Positions 22,906 through 32,392 of a stretch of DNA of 64,000 nucleotides are shown piece after piece. Below the pieces are notes generated by a model. The model searched no databases. It was not told the DNA's origin and saw only the letters and a program-made list of their open reading frames with translations. Location: positions 90,745 to 154,744 of the forward strand of contig NZ_JADPEL010000007.1 in the NCBI RefSeq assembly GCF_015667795.1, written 5' to 3'. How positions within the stretch are numbered: the stretch's first letter is position 1; every line of letters begins with the position of its first letter. The DNA is from Clostridium sp. D53t1_180928_C8 (GTDB taxonomy: Bacteria; Bacillota; Clostridia; Clostridiales; Clostridiaceae). Position numbers and translations under genes: made by a program.

Positions 22906-25900
22906 ATGAAAAATAAGAAATTAATTGCTTTAGTAATAGCCGCAACTATGACAACTGGATTAGTAACTCCAGTTAAATCAGTTAAAGCTGAAGTTGCACA
23001 AAGTATTGTTATTAGTGAAGTATATGGTGGTGGGGGTAATGGTGGAGCTACTTACAGAAATGATTTTATTGAATTATATAACCCTACTACAGAAGTTATA
23101 GATTTAACAGGATGGAGAGTTGAATATGCTTCTAAAGCAGGTGCTTTTGGGCAAAGTACTGATTTAAATGGAAAGATTGCTCCAGGGGGATATTGCTTAA
23201 TACAGCAAGCAGCCGGAAATGCTGGAACAGAAGATTTGCCTAAAGCTGATGTTGTTGGAAATATCGCAATGTCAGGTTCAGAATGTAAGGTGAGATTAGT
23301 AAATAATAATGGAGATGTTATCGATTTAGTTGGAATTGGTTCATCAGCTAATGAGTATGAAACTGCACCAACTGAAAAAATGTCAAGTACTACAAGTGTA
23401 CAACGTAAAGATAATTATGGAAATAATACTGGGGAAACTAATGGTTGGGATACAAATAATAATAGCTTAGATTTTTATACAGCAGAACCAAGTCCAAGAA
23501 ATAGTGAATATGTAGCTGAAGAAATAATTGAAGGTTTAGTTTCAATAGAAGAAGCTAGAAAATCAACTGAAGCAGTATTAGTTAAAGGGATAGTAACTTT
23601 TAAAGAAGCTTCAGGAGGTTCATATAACTATGCAATTGAAGATAAAACTGGTGGTATAGCTTTAAGAGGTGCTGAAGGTTTAGAAATTGGAGATGAAGTA
23701 GTAGTTACAGGAACACCATCAGAATTTAAAGGGTTAGTTCAATTAAATGGATACACTTTAAATAAAAATAATGGACAAAAGATTTTCCCAGACGGGAAAA
23801 TAGCAACAATAGCTGATATTGTAGATAATAATGGTGGAGAAAATTATGAGTCTCAAGTAGTTAGAATAACTGATTTAACTGTAAGTTCTATAAATTTAAC
23901 TGGTAATACAATTTTAAAGGATGCTAATGGAAAAACTATTAATTTATACAAAGCTAATGATTTAGGTGATATAAAAGTTGATGATAAGGTTGAAGTTGTT
24001 GCAACATTATCACAATATTCTAATGATGGTAATGGTGGATATCAATTAAGAATAAATAATTCATCACAAGTTATAAAGATTGAATCAGAAACTCCGGATG
24101 TACCTGAAGAGCCAGAAGTTGATAAGGTTGGACCAAAGGTAATTAAGGTTACTCCAGGAAATTCAGCTAATTTAGGTGAAAATAGAAGACCTGAAATAAC
24201 AGCTACATTTGAAGATGAGTCTGGTGTGGATATGAATACTGTTAAAGTTACATTTAATGGTGAAGATGTTACATCTAACTTAGTTAAAGAAAAAAATACA
24301 GTTAAATATTCAGTCAAAGAAGATTTAGCTGATGGAAAATATGCTGTTAAAGTTGAAGTTAAGGATACATTAGGAAACTTAACTACTAAAGAGTGGAAGT
24401 TTACAGTTGGTGCTGTAGAAAGTAATCTTTATTTTGGACAACTTCACTCACACACAAACCTTTCAGATGGACAAGGTACAATAGATGAAGCTTATACTTA
24501 CGCTAGAGATAATGCAAATGTTGATTTTATAGCTGTTACAGATCATAGTAACTGGTTTGATAATGATACATCAGCTAATATGGGGGACGGATCTGCAAGT
24601 GAAGAGTGGCAATTAGGATTAGCTACTGCTGATAAGTATAATAAAGATGGCGAATTTGCAGCTATGTATGGTTATGAAATGACATGGTCAGGTTCAACAG
24701 GTGGATATGGACATATAAATACATTTAATACACCAGGATTTGAAACTAGAACAAATAAAAATATGAATTTAAAGAATTACTATGAGACATTAAAGCAATA
24801 TCCAGAGTCTTTATCTCAATTAAACCATCCAGGTAAAACTTTTGGTAACTTTAGTGATTATGCACATTATGATGCAGCTATTGATGAAGTAGTTACTTTA
24901 ATAGAAGTTGGTAATGGTGAAGGCGCTATAAGAAGTTCAGGATATTTCCCATCGTATGAAGAGTATACAAGAGCTCTTGATAAGGGATGGCATGTATCTC
25001 CTACAAACAACCAAGATAACCATAAAGGTAAATGGGGTAATGCTAATACTGCAAGAACAGTAGTTGAAGCATCAGAGCTTACAAGAGAAGCTATTTATGA
25101 AGCTATTAGCGAAAGAAGAACTTATGCTACAGAAGATGAAAACTTAAGAATTTCATATACTGTAAATGGAAGTACTATGGGATCAATTTTAGATGATACA
25201 GGTGCATTAGAATTTAAGATAAATGTAGAAGATATTGATTCAGGGGATAACATTAAGAAAATCTCAATTATTGGAGATGGTGGTAAGGTTGTAAAATCTA
25301 TAGATAATATAAATTCAGCAGAGAAAGAGTGGACATTTACTTTAGATAACAATGTAAGTTCATATTACTATGTAAGAGTTGATCAAGCGGACCAAGATAT
25401 CGCAGTAACTGCACCTATATGGGTTGGTGAAAGAGAAAATGTTGGAATAGAATCAATTGACTGTGATACAGAACTTGTAGTGGAAAATGAAAAAATTAAT
25501 ATTGATACTACTATTTACAACAATGAAGCAACAGAGTTAACAGATGTTAAAGTTGAATATTATATTGATGGAGCTACTGAACCAGTAGTAAGTACTATTG
25601 AAAATATTGGATCTGCTTCAACAGGAACTACTACATTAAGCCATAGCTTTGAAACTGCTGGTGAACATAAAATAGATGTAGTTGTTAAAGCAAATGTAAA
25701 CGGGAATGAGAGAGAGTTTAAAGGTAGCATAGATATTAAAGTATCTAAAGCTAGTGCTGTTTCAAAGGTAGTTATTGATGGAGCTCATCAAAACCAATAT
25801 GTAAGTGGGGATTACTCAGGGAAAATAACTACACTTACAGGATTAATGACTCAAAATGGAATAAAATCTATATTAAATACTGAGCCAATTACAGATGAAA

Positions 25901-27600
25901 CTTTAGATGGTGTATCATTATTAATACTTTCAGACCCTCAAAGTACAAATAAGGATTCGTATGGATTAACACCACAAAAATACACAGAAGATGAGTTAAA
26001 GGCTATTGCTAAATTCGCACAAAATGGTGGAAATATTATAATAACATCAAAAGCTGACTATGGTGATGGTGTTGGAGAATATGGAAATGCAGCACAAGGA
26101 AATTCAGTTCTTGAGGCAATTGGTGCTAATATAAGATTTAATGATGACCAAGCTACAGATGATTCAGAAAATGGTGGTCAAAGCTATAGATTATACTTTA
26201 ATGATTATAATACTGAAAGTGAATGGTTAAAGGATGTTGATACAAGCAAAAATTATAGCTTCTATAGTGGTTCAACATTAGTTATGCCAGAAGATACTAA
26301 TAATATTGAAGTTTTAGTAAAAGGTCATGAAACTACTTATGGTAATGATGCAGATAAGCAAGGGGATAATACTCCAGTAGGACAAGGTGATGTTGTAGGG
26401 CTTGCAGTTGAAACACTTGAAAGTGGTTCTAAAGTATTTGTTTCAGGAGCTACATTCTTCTCAGATTTCGAAATTGATGGATATGTATATTCAAACTTTG
26501 ATATAACAAGTAAAGTATTAAGAGAATTAGCACCAACTCCACAGTTACCAGTTAGTAAAATTGCTGATGTAAGAGTGGATTTAGATGGAGATAATAATCC
26601 AGATAGATTTGGAGAAACAGTAGTTGTTGAAGGGTATGTTACTGCAGCATCTAATGCATCAGCAAAAGGAAATTCTTTCTTTGATGTAATTTATGTACAA
26701 GATGAAACAGCTGGACTTACTGTGTTTGGGGTATCATCAACAGAAGTTAAATTAGGTCAAAAGGTAAGACTTACAGGTAAAGTATCTTCATATTTAGGTG
26801 ATGCACAAATTGCTTTAAATAATGAAGAGTTTGATTTAGAAATAATTGATACGAATATTAATTTAATTAATCCAACTAAGCTTTCTACTGCAGATAGTAT
26901 GCTTGAAGAAAAAGAAGGATTATTAGTTGAAGTAGCTGGTAAAGTAACTAGAATAGAAGGTCAAAATATATATGTTAATGATGGGACTGGTGAAGCAAGA
27001 GTTTACACAGAAGGATATATTGGAAGTAGTACAAATCCAGGTGTAGCAGATGAGTGGAAGTCAAGAGTTAAGGTTGGAGACATGGTTTCAGCAATTGGTC
27101 TTGCATCAGAAGATCCAGAAGGTCATAGATTAAGAGTTAGAGATTCAGCAGAAATAGTTGTTTTAGAAGATGAAGAAGTTAATGAAGAGGCAATTAAGAA
27201 TGTAGAAGAGATTATATCAAGTTTACCGGAACTTTCTAATATAACTTTAGCTGATAAAGCTAGAATCGCTGCTGCAAGAGCTGCATATAATGCATTAACT
27301 GAAGCAGAAAAAGCACTAGTTTCTCCAGAATTATTAGAAATGTTAGAGAAAGCAGAAGCAAAAATAGCAGAACTTGAAAAAGAGGAACCAGGTGTTGAGG
27401 TTAAACCAGAAGGTGGAAATGGATCAGAAAATGGTTCAGGATCAAATAATGGATCAGGTACAAATAATGGTTCAAATAATAATGAAACAACAAATTTACC
27501 TAACACTGGTGGGGTTAATTCAACTATTTATATAGTAGTAGCTATTATAGTAGTAGCTGCAGGTGCAATAGTGTTATTTAAGAAAAAGGGTAAAAAATAA
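22906..27600 (+). CDS. Cell-wall-anchored mosaic protein with lamin-tail, OB-fold, Ig and PHP metallohydrolase domains
   Basis: A 1564-aa surface protein. Order: signal peptide (about 1-28); lamin-tail-like domain (about 30-205, IVISEVYGGGGNGG, FIELYNPT, GWRVEY); two OB-fold-like modules (about 212-392); a bacterial Ig-like domain (about 405-503); a CehA/McbA-type PHP phosphoesterase domain (about 508-842) with metal residues His514 and His516 in HSHTNLSDG and Asp546-His547 in VTDHSN; a CARDB-like Ig domain (about 845-945); a Rossmann-like glutamine-amidotransferase-fold region (about 955-1210); a third OB-like region; a helical segment; a Ser/Gly/Asn linker; and sorting signal LPNTG (1531-1535). 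Such lamin-tail/OB/PHP proteins are often annotated as extracellular nucleases or phosphoesterases. The substrate here is unknown. The start has AGGGGG upstream. Confidence 0.9.
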   Translation: MKNKKLIALVIAATMTTGLVTPVKSVKAEVAQSIVISEVYGGGGNGGATYRNDFIELYNPTTEVIDLTGWRVEYASKAGAFGQSTDLNGKIAPGGYCLIQQAAGNAGTEDLPKADVVGNIAMSGSECKVRLVNNNGDVIDLVGIGSSANEYETAPTEKMSSTTSVQRKDNYGNNTGETNGWDTNNNSLDFYTAEPSPRNSEYVAEEIIEGLVSIEEARKSTEAVLVKGIVTFKEASGGSYNYAIEDKTGGIALRGAEGLEIGDEVVVTGTPSEFKGLVQLNGYTLNKNNGQKIFPDGKIATIADIVDNNGGENYESQVVRITDLTVSSINLTGNTILKDANGKTINLYKANDLGDIKVDDKVEVVATLSQYSNDGNGGYQLRINNSSQVIKIESETPDVPEEPEVDKVGPKVIKVTPGNSANLGENRRPEITATFEDESGVDMNTVKVTFNGEDVTSNLVKEKNTVKYSVKEDLADGKYAVKVEVKDTLGNLTTKEWKFTVGAVESNLYFGQLHSHTNLSDGQGTIDEAYTYARDNANVDFIAVTDHSNWFDNDTSANMGDGSASEEWQLGLATADKYNKDGEFAAMYGYEMTWSGSTGGYGHINTFNTPGFETRTNKNMNLKNYYETLKQYPESLSQLNHPGKTFGNFSDYAHYDAAIDEVVTLIEVGNGEGAIRSSGYFPSYEEYTRALDKGWHVSPTNNQDNHKGKWGNANTARTVVEASELTREAIYEAISERRTYATEDENLRISYTVNGSTMGSILDDTGALEFKINVEDIDSGDNIKKISIIGDGGKVVKSIDNINSAEKEWTFTLDNNVSSYYYVRVDQADQDIAVTAPIWVGERENVGIESIDCDTELVVENEKINIDTTIYNNEATELTDVKVEYYIDGATEPVVSTIENIGSASTGTTTLSHSFETAGEHKIDVVVKANVNGNEREFKGSIDIKVSKASAVSKVVIDGAHQNQYVSGDYSGKITTLTGLMTQNGIKSILNTEPITDETLDGVSLLILSDPQSTNKDSYGLTPQKYTEDELKAIAKFAQNGGNIIITSKADYGDGVGEYGNAAQGNSVLEAIGANIRFNDDQATDDSENGGQSYRLYFNDYNTESEWLKDVDTSKNYSFYSGSTLVMPEDTNNIEVLVKGHETTYGNDADKQGDNTPVGQGDVVGLAVETLESGSKVFVSGATFFSDFEIDGYVYSNFDITSKVLRELAPTPQLPVSKIADVRVDLDGDNNPDRFGETVVVEGYVTAASNASAKGNSFFDVIYVQDETAGLTVFGVSSTEVKLGQKVRLTGKVSSYLGDAQIALNNEEFDLEIIDTNINLINPTKLSTADSMLEEKEGLLVEVAGKVTRIEGQNIYVNDGTGEARVYTEGYIGSSTNPGVADEWKSRVKVGDMVSAIGLASEDPEGHRLRVRDSAEIVVLEDEEVNEEAIKNVEEIISSLPELSNITLADKARIAAARAAYNALTEAEKALVSPELLEMLEKAEAKIAELEKEEPGVEVKPEGGNGSENGSGSNNGSGTNNGSNNNETTNLPNTGGVNSTIYIVVAIIVVAAGAIVLFKKKGKK

Positions 27601-27653
27601 TAATAAATAAAATAGTAGTATATAAAAATATACTTAAACTATGATAGGCAAAT

Positions 27654-27689
27654 AAGGTATGATTTCTTTTTTAGGAATCATACCTTTTT
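27654..27689. terminator. Bidirectional terminator between convergent genes
   Basis: A perfect 9-bp stem GGTATGATT (27656-27664) with AATCATACC (27676-27684), followed by TTTTTA on the plus strand. It can also serve the small minus-strand gene ending at 27725, where the T-run is poorer. Confidence 0.83.
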
Positions 27690-27724
27690 AATGTATTAAT
27701 TAATAAAATTTTTATTTGATACAC

Positions 27725-27913
27725 TTAAATTATAGTTACCTTTTTCAACTTATCTTTTACTTCAAATAATCTACTTTCCAAAGTATCAATTTTAGAAGAA
27801 AGTCGTTCCCTTTCTGAAGAGTTATTAGTTTTACTTAGTTTATTATTTAAATTATCTATATCTGTAGCGAGTGAAATAATTTCAAGTGTATATTCCCATG
27901 CACTTTTACCCAT
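27725..27913 (-). CDS. Small coiled-coil hypothetical protein (62 aa)
   Basis: Starts MGKSAWEYTLEIISLATDID and continues as an amphipathic heptad-rich helix (NNLNNKLSKTNN, then SSKIDTLESRLFEVKDKLKK), so it should form a coiled coil. AAGGAGG lies 9 bases upstream of the ATG on the minus strand, which supports real translation. It is shorter than most families and I do not recognise it. It is transcribed alone, opposite to the surface-protein genes. Confidence 0.7.
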   Translation of the reverse strand: MGKSAWEYTLEIISLATDIDNLNNKLSKTNNSSERERLSSKIDTLESRLFEVKDKLKKVTII

Positions 27914-28183
27914 AAGTTACATCCTCCTTAAATAAAAATCTAATAATATACTATGAAAGAAATAATTTAAAATAACCATTTTTATGCAAAAAGTTTGTTT
28001 AAAATTAATGAAAACGATATTAAATAAGAAAAATATGATGAAATATTAGTAAATAGAAAATAATTCTATAAATATTAAAGAATATAAATTGTGAAAAAAC
28101 AAAGAATAAATTAAGCAATATATTAAAAAAATATTTATTTTCATATCATTGTTAAAAAATATACAAAAAAATCAAAAAAACTC
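27914..28183. other. AT-rich gene-free spacer
   Basis: This 270-base stretch, part of a 378-base gap, has no open frame that looks coding. It should hold the divergent promoter of the small coiled-coil gene. Poly-A and poly-T tracts make it likely to be curved DNA, but I see no defined operator. Confidence 0.4.
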
Positions 28184-28212
28184 TTTACTATTCCTGAGCG
28201 AAGTAGTATGAT
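28184..28212 (+). promoter_or_regulatory. Candidate promoter of the NADH oxidase-like gene
   Basis: TTTACT at 28184-28189, a 17-base spacer and TATGAT at 28207-28212. It lies 79 bases before the start codon. Confidence 0.6.
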
Positions 28213-28291
28213 TTAATTAAGGAAAACAATTATTAATTAAAAACTGATATTAATAAATAAAATATCTATGTTCTTTTAGGAGGAATTTGTA

Positions 28292-29623
28292 ATGAAAATA
28301 GTAGTAGTTGGATGTACACATGCAGGAACAGCTGCAGTAGTTAATTTAAAGGAACTTCACCCAGAAAGTGAAATTACAATATATGAAAAAAATGATAATC
28401 TATCATTCTTATCATGTGGAATAGCTTTAAATGTTGGAGGAGTAATCAAGGAAACTAAAAATCTTTTCTATAACTCACCAGAAAACCTTGCTAAAATGGG
28501 TGTAGTAACTAATATGAAACATGAAGTTTTAGATATAGATTTTGATAATAAAACTTTAAAAGTTAAAAATCTTTTAACAAATGAAGAGTTTGAAGATAAC
28601 TATGATAAATTAGTTTTAACATTAGGGTCATGGCCAATAGTTCCAAAGTTTGAAGGTGGAGACCTAGAAAATATTTTATTATGTAAGAATCATGACCATG
28701 CAATTGAAATAATAGAAAAATCTAAAGAGGCTAAAAATGTAGTTATAATTGGAGCTGGATACATTGGTGTTGAACTTGTAGAAGCATTTGAAATGCAAGG
28801 TAAGAAAGTTACATTAATAGATGCAGAAGAAAGAATTATGGCGAAATATCTTGATAAAGAATTCACAGATATAGCTGAAAAAGAGTTTGCTGATAGAGGC
28901 GTAAACTTAGTTTTAGGTGAAAAAGTTTCTAAGTTTGAAGGTGAAAATGGAAAAGTAACAAAGGTTGTTACTAATAATGGAAGCTATGAAGGAGATTTAG
29001 TTGTATTATGTATTGGATTTGCTCCAAGTACTAAACTTGTTCAAGGTAAATTAGATACACTACCAAATGGAGCTATAATAATAGATGAATACATGAGAAC
29101 TAGTAAAGAAGACGTATTTGCTGCTGGGGATTGTTGTGTAGTAACTTATAATCCAGCTCACGATACAAGATATATTCCACTTGCAACAAATGCAGTAAGA
29201 ATGGGTACTTTAGTAGCTAGAAATATAGTAAAACCAACTCTTAAGTACATGGGAACTCAAGGTACTTCAGGAATTAAGATTTATGAAAAGTGTATAGCTT
29301 CAACAGGATTAACTGAAGATGTTGCAAAGGCTACTACTAAAATGAATGTTGGATCAGTATCATTAACTGATAACTACAGACCAGAATTTATGCCAACTTA
29401 TGTGCCAGCTACTGTTAAGATAGTATTTGATAAAGATACTAGAAGAGTAATTGGAGGACAAATAGTTTCTGATATAGATTTAACTCAATTTATGAATACT
29501 TTATCAGTAGTTATTCAAAATGAAATGACAATAGAAGAATTAGCAATGACAGATTTCTTCTTCCAACCACACTTTAATAAACCATGGAGCATTTTAAATG
29601 CAGTTGCATTAAAAGCTTTATAA
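28292..29623 (+). CDS. nox: FAD-dependent NADH oxidase / CoA-disulfide reductase family flavoprotein
   Basis: A 443-aa flavoprotein of the single-cysteine pyridine nucleotide-disulfide oxidoreductase group. It has an N-terminal FAD-binding motif (VVVGCTHAGTAA), redox-active Cys42 in SFLSCGIAL at the same position as in enterococcal water-forming NADH oxidase, a second Rossmann motif (VIIGAGYIGVELVEA), the FAD motif VFAAGDC and a C-terminal dimerisation domain. The likely reaction is NADH oxidation with reduction of oxygen to water; CoA-disulfide reductase is the main alternative. In an anaerobe it would remove oxygen or balance NADH. AGGAGG precedes the ATG. Monocistronic, with terminator. 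Confidence 0.9.
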   Translation: MKIVVVGCTHAGTAAVVNLKELHPESEITIYEKNDNLSFLSCGIALNVGGVIKETKNLFYNSPENLAKMGVVTNMKHEVLDIDFDNKTLKVKNLLTNEEFEDNYDKLVLTLGSWPIVPKFEGGDLENILLCKNHDHAIEIIEKSKEAKNVVIIGAGYIGVELVEAFEMQGKKVTLIDAEERIMAKYLDKEFTDIAEKEFADRGVNLVLGEKVSKFEGENGKVTKVVTNNGSYEGDLVVLCIGFAPSTKLVQGKLDTLPNGAIIIDEYMRTSKEDVFAAGDCCVVTYNPAHDTRYIPLATNAVRMGTLVARNIVKPTLKYMGTQGTSGIKIYEKCIASTGLTEDVAKATTKMNVGSVSLTDNYRPEFMPTYVPATVKIVFDKDTRRVIGGQIVSDIDLTQFMNTLSVVIQNEMTIEELAMTDFFFQPHFNKPWSILNAVALKAL

Positions 29624-29628
29624 TAGCT

Positions 29629-29661
29629 AAAAGGTAATCTATTTCTAGATTACCTTTTTTT
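29629..29661 (+). terminator. Terminator of the NADH oxidase-like gene
   Basis: A perfect 11-bp stem AAGGTAATCTA with TAGATTACCTT, a 4-base loop and a run of T residues, just after the stop codon. Confidence 0.92.
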
Positions 29662-29730
29662 CATTAAGTTTTTCAAATTTTTGTTATATTAGTAAAAGAT
29701 TAATAGTAATATTGTAAAAGGAGGTGACAA

Positions 29731-31029
29731 ATGAGAAGTAAGTGTATTCAGTTTATAGTAATGATTATAGCAATATTTCTAGTTACTGGTGTGGTGCTAA
29801 AAATAAAGATAGATAAAATCAATGATAACTCAAAAAATAATAATAAAAGTATAGATAGTAATGAAAGTGAAGGTGAAGAAATTATAGCTGATAAATTTTT
29901 AGAGGATGGTGAAATGAGAGGTGTATGGTTATCTACAGTAAGCAATTTAGATTGGCCTGAAATTAGTAGCTATAAAAATAGTAAAGTTCAGCAAGAAATG
30001 TTAAAAGAAAAATTTGATTTCATAGAAGAACAAAATATGAATACAATATTTTTTCAAGTTAGGCCAATGGGAGATGCATTTTATAAATCTAATTATGCAC
30101 CATGGTCAAAATATTTAACGGGAGCTTTAGGAGAAAATCCAGGGTATGATCCTCTTGAATTGGCTATTGATGAAGCTCATAAAAGAGGATTAGAACTTCA
30201 AGCATGGTTTAACCCTTTTAGAATAGATAGTAATTCGGCAAATTTTAATATGGATAATTATATAAATGAGTTACCAGAAGAATCACCACTAAAAAATAAT
30301 TCGAATTGGATAGTAAAATATAATAATTATCATTATCTTGATGTTGGAATACCAGAGGTTAGAGAATATGTAATAAACACAATTATAGAGGTTGTAAAAA
30401 ATTATAATATTGATGGTGTTGTATTAGATGATTATTTTTATCCATATCCTTCAGGCGGAATAGAATTTCCAGATGATAATACATATGAAAAGTATGGTCA
30501 AGGATTTAATTCAAAGGAAGAATGGAGAAGAAATAATGTGAATTGCTTTATAAGTGAGTTATATAAAAAGATTAAAGAAACTAATACAGAAGTTAAGTTT
30601 GGCGTTAGTCCTTTTGGAATATGGAGAAATGGAGAATCATTAGGGGGAAGTAATACAAGTGGTTTAAGCAGCTATGATGATGTATATGTAGATTCAAGGA
30701 AATGGATTCAAGAAGGCTGGATTGATTATATTATTCCTCAAATATATTGGCAATTTGATTATGGTGCAGCGCCATATGCCACTCTCGTTGACTGGTGGGC
30801 TAAACAAGTTGAAAATACTAATGTTCAATTATATATTGGTCATGCAGCGTATAAAATAAATGATTCAACTTATGGTGAATCATGGCTTAATGAAAAGGAA
30901 GTAATAAATCAAATACGATATTCTAGGGGAAATTCAAATGTAAAAGGAAGTTGTTTCTTTAGATTAAAGACTTTAGAGGAAAATAGGATAGGATTTACAG
31001 GTGAATTGAGAGAGTTATATAAAAGGTAA
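29731..31029 (+). CDS. Membrane-tethered GHL10/DUF187-family glycoside hydrolase-like protein
   Basis: A 432-aa protein with an N-terminal hydrophobic anchor (residues about 8-27), an Asn/Ser-rich linker and a GHL10 barrel. It begins GEMRGVWLSTVSNLDWP and includes FFQVRPMGDAFY, LELQAWFNPFR, GVVLDDYFYPYP and YIIPQIYWQFDYGAAPY. These match the YddW/DUF187 glycosyl-hydrolase-like 10 family, in which Asp residues of the DDYFYP region are probably catalytic. Related proteins act on peptidoglycan or related glycans, so a cell-envelope role is likely. GGAGGTGA precedes the ATG. There is no Cys lipobox, so the anchor is probably a retained helix. Confidence 0.87.
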   Translation: MRSKCIQFIVMIIAIFLVTGVVLKIKIDKINDNSKNNNKSIDSNESEGEEIIADKFLEDGEMRGVWLSTVSNLDWPEISSYKNSKVQQEMLKEKFDFIEEQNMNTIFFQVRPMGDAFYKSNYAPWSKYLTGALGENPGYDPLELAIDEAHKRGLELQAWFNPFRIDSNSANFNMDNYINELPEESPLKNNSNWIVKYNNYHYLDVGIPEVREYVINTIIEVVKNYNIDGVVLDDYFYPYPSGGIEFPDDNTYEKYGQGFNSKEEWRRNNVNCFISELYKKIKETNTEVKFGVSPFGIWRNGESLGGSNTSGLSSYDDVYVDSRKWIQEGWIDYIIPQIYWQFDYGAAPYATLVDWWAKQVENTNVQLYIGHAAYKINDSTYGESWLNEKEVINQIRYSRGNSNVKGSCFFRLKTLEENRIGFTGELRELYKR

Positions 31030-31159
31030 ATTTTATTTTTGTTTTAAAGTTAGTTTTATAAAAATTAATCACATTTCATCACAAATTGTAATTATAATCA
31101 TATTAATATATTTCTAAACTTAAAAAGTAGAGGTATAAATATTTATATAGAGAAAAATA

Positions 31160-31221
31160 AAAAAGAAATAATATATTACAGAGAAAACTTTATTAATTCT
31201 GTAAATATATTATTTCTTTTT
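31160..31221. terminator. Bidirectional terminator between convergent genes
   Basis: A long near-perfect stem pairs AAGAAATAATATATTACAGA with TCTGTAAATATATTATTTCTT (one extra base). It is flanked by A-runs on the left and T-runs on the right, so it can stop both the GHL10 transcript and the minus-strand regulator transcript. Confidence 0.8.
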
Positions 31222-31237
31222 GATAAATTAAATTTCT

Positions 31238-32215
31238 TTAAGTGGTAGCCATGATTTTTCCAAGGTCTTTTAAATCATAGCCTCCAATACCGTATAGTTC
31301 ATTTTTGAATTTTTCAGAGGATAATATAGAAAGTATATTCTGATAAATAGGATTATTTAAATCACTTTTCTTTATAATTAAATCATATCTTTCAGTTTGA
31401 AGTGGAATAAAATCTATAGTTTCAACTTGCATAGAAGCTTTTTTATTTCCCAGACCTACATTAGCATCACCGCGTCCCACTGTACTTGCAACAGCTAAGT
31501 GAGAATTTTCTTCATTATAATAACCATTTATAGAATTAGGATCAATATTAAGCAATCTAAGCTTTTCATCTAATAATACCCTTACACCACTACCTTTTTC
31601 CCTGTTAATAAATTTTATATTCTTATTAGTTAAATCCTCAAATGAGTTTATATTTAAGGGATTTCCTTTTGCAACATAAAATCCTTGTAATCTATATGCT
31701 AAATTTACAAGAATACAAGGAGTACCTGGTAATAGTCTTTTAACATAATCAAAATTATAACTATCATTATCACCATCCCAAAGATGACAGGAGGCTATAG
31801 AAACTCTATTATTATATAAATCATATAAACCGTTATAACTTCCCTTGTAAGAACGAAGGATAGTGTAGTCAGGTAAAATTTCTTCTATGTATCTTGCTAA
31901 AACATCTAATAAAATATCTTGACCAGAAATAATTATTTCAGAATTAGTTGGATTATTTAGTGAGATATTATTAGTAGTAATATTTGAAATATTATTATTT
32001 AATGAATTATTACTTATATTACGATTAATAGATGATATAGAGTTAGATTTTTGATTATTAATATATTCTTCAACATCATGCATATCTATCCTAATTTTTT
32101 TGCCGATTTTATAACTAGGTAATTCACCACGTTTAATAAGTTCATATACTGTATTTTTAGTTATTTTAAGTAACTCTGAAACTTCTAATGGAGTTAAAGA
32201 AGATTTTAAGTTCAT
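31238..32215 (-). CDS. One-component regulator: excisionase-type HTH plus periplasmic-binding-like domain (probable molybdate regulator)
   Basis: A 325-aa cytoplasmic protein. Residues about 8-52 form a MerR/excisionase-type helix-turn-helix (LEVSELLKITKNTVYELIKR, then KIRIDMHDVEEYI). An Asn/Ser-rich linker follows, then a type-2 binding-protein-like domain (about 105-320) with VSIASCHLWDG, GFYVAKGNPLNI and REKGSGVRVLLDE. This architecture is found in regulators placed next to mod operons, where the binding domain senses molybdate or tungstate. Here it is divergent from modA, with 177 bases between the starts, which supports that role. AAGGAGG precedes the ATG. Ligand is inferred. Confidence 0.85.
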   Translation of the reverse strand: MNLKSSLTPLEVSELLKITKNTVYELIKRGELPSYKIGKKIRIDMHDVEEYINNQKSNSISSINRNISNNSLNNNISNITTNNISLNNPTNSEIIISGQDILLDVLARYIEEILPDYTILRSYKGSYNGLYDLYNNRVSIASCHLWDGDNDSYNFDYVKRLLPGTPCILVNLAYRLQGFYVAKGNPLNINSFEDLTNKNIKFINREKGSGVRVLLDEKLRLLNIDPNSINGYYNEENSHLAVASTVGRGDANVGLGNKKASMQVETIDFIPLQTERYDLIIKKSDLNNPIYQNILSILSSEKFKNELYGIGGYDLKDLGKIMATT

Positions 32216-32286
32216 AGTATCCCTCCTTAATATTAAGATAATTTTAACATTAAAAGAAAAGTAATTCTATATTTGAATTAAATAGA

Positions 32287-32315
32287 TTGATATAAAAGGT
32301 ATATTATGATAATAT
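32287..32315 (+). promoter_or_regulatory. Candidate modA promoter
   Basis: TTGATA at 32287-32292, a 17-base spacer and TAATAT at 32310-32315. Transcription would begin near 32322, about 70 bases before the modA start. Confidence 0.6.
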
Positions 32316-32335
32316 TTTATTGTATCAAACATAAC

Positions 32336-32370
32336 AAAACGTGATAAAAAATAATAAAACATGATTAAAA
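32336..32370 (+). promoter_or_regulatory. Direct repeat AAAACRTGATWAAAA, probable operator of the mod operon
   Basis: AAAACGTGATAAAAA begins at 32336 and AAAACATGATTAAAA begins at 32356, a 20-base (two-turn) spacing. They lie between the predicted start of transcription and the modA ribosome binding site, where a bound regulator could block elongation. The divergent HTH/binding-domain protein is the obvious candidate. Confidence 0.5.
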
Positions 32371-32392
32371 TATAGTGATGGGAGAGTGTGAA

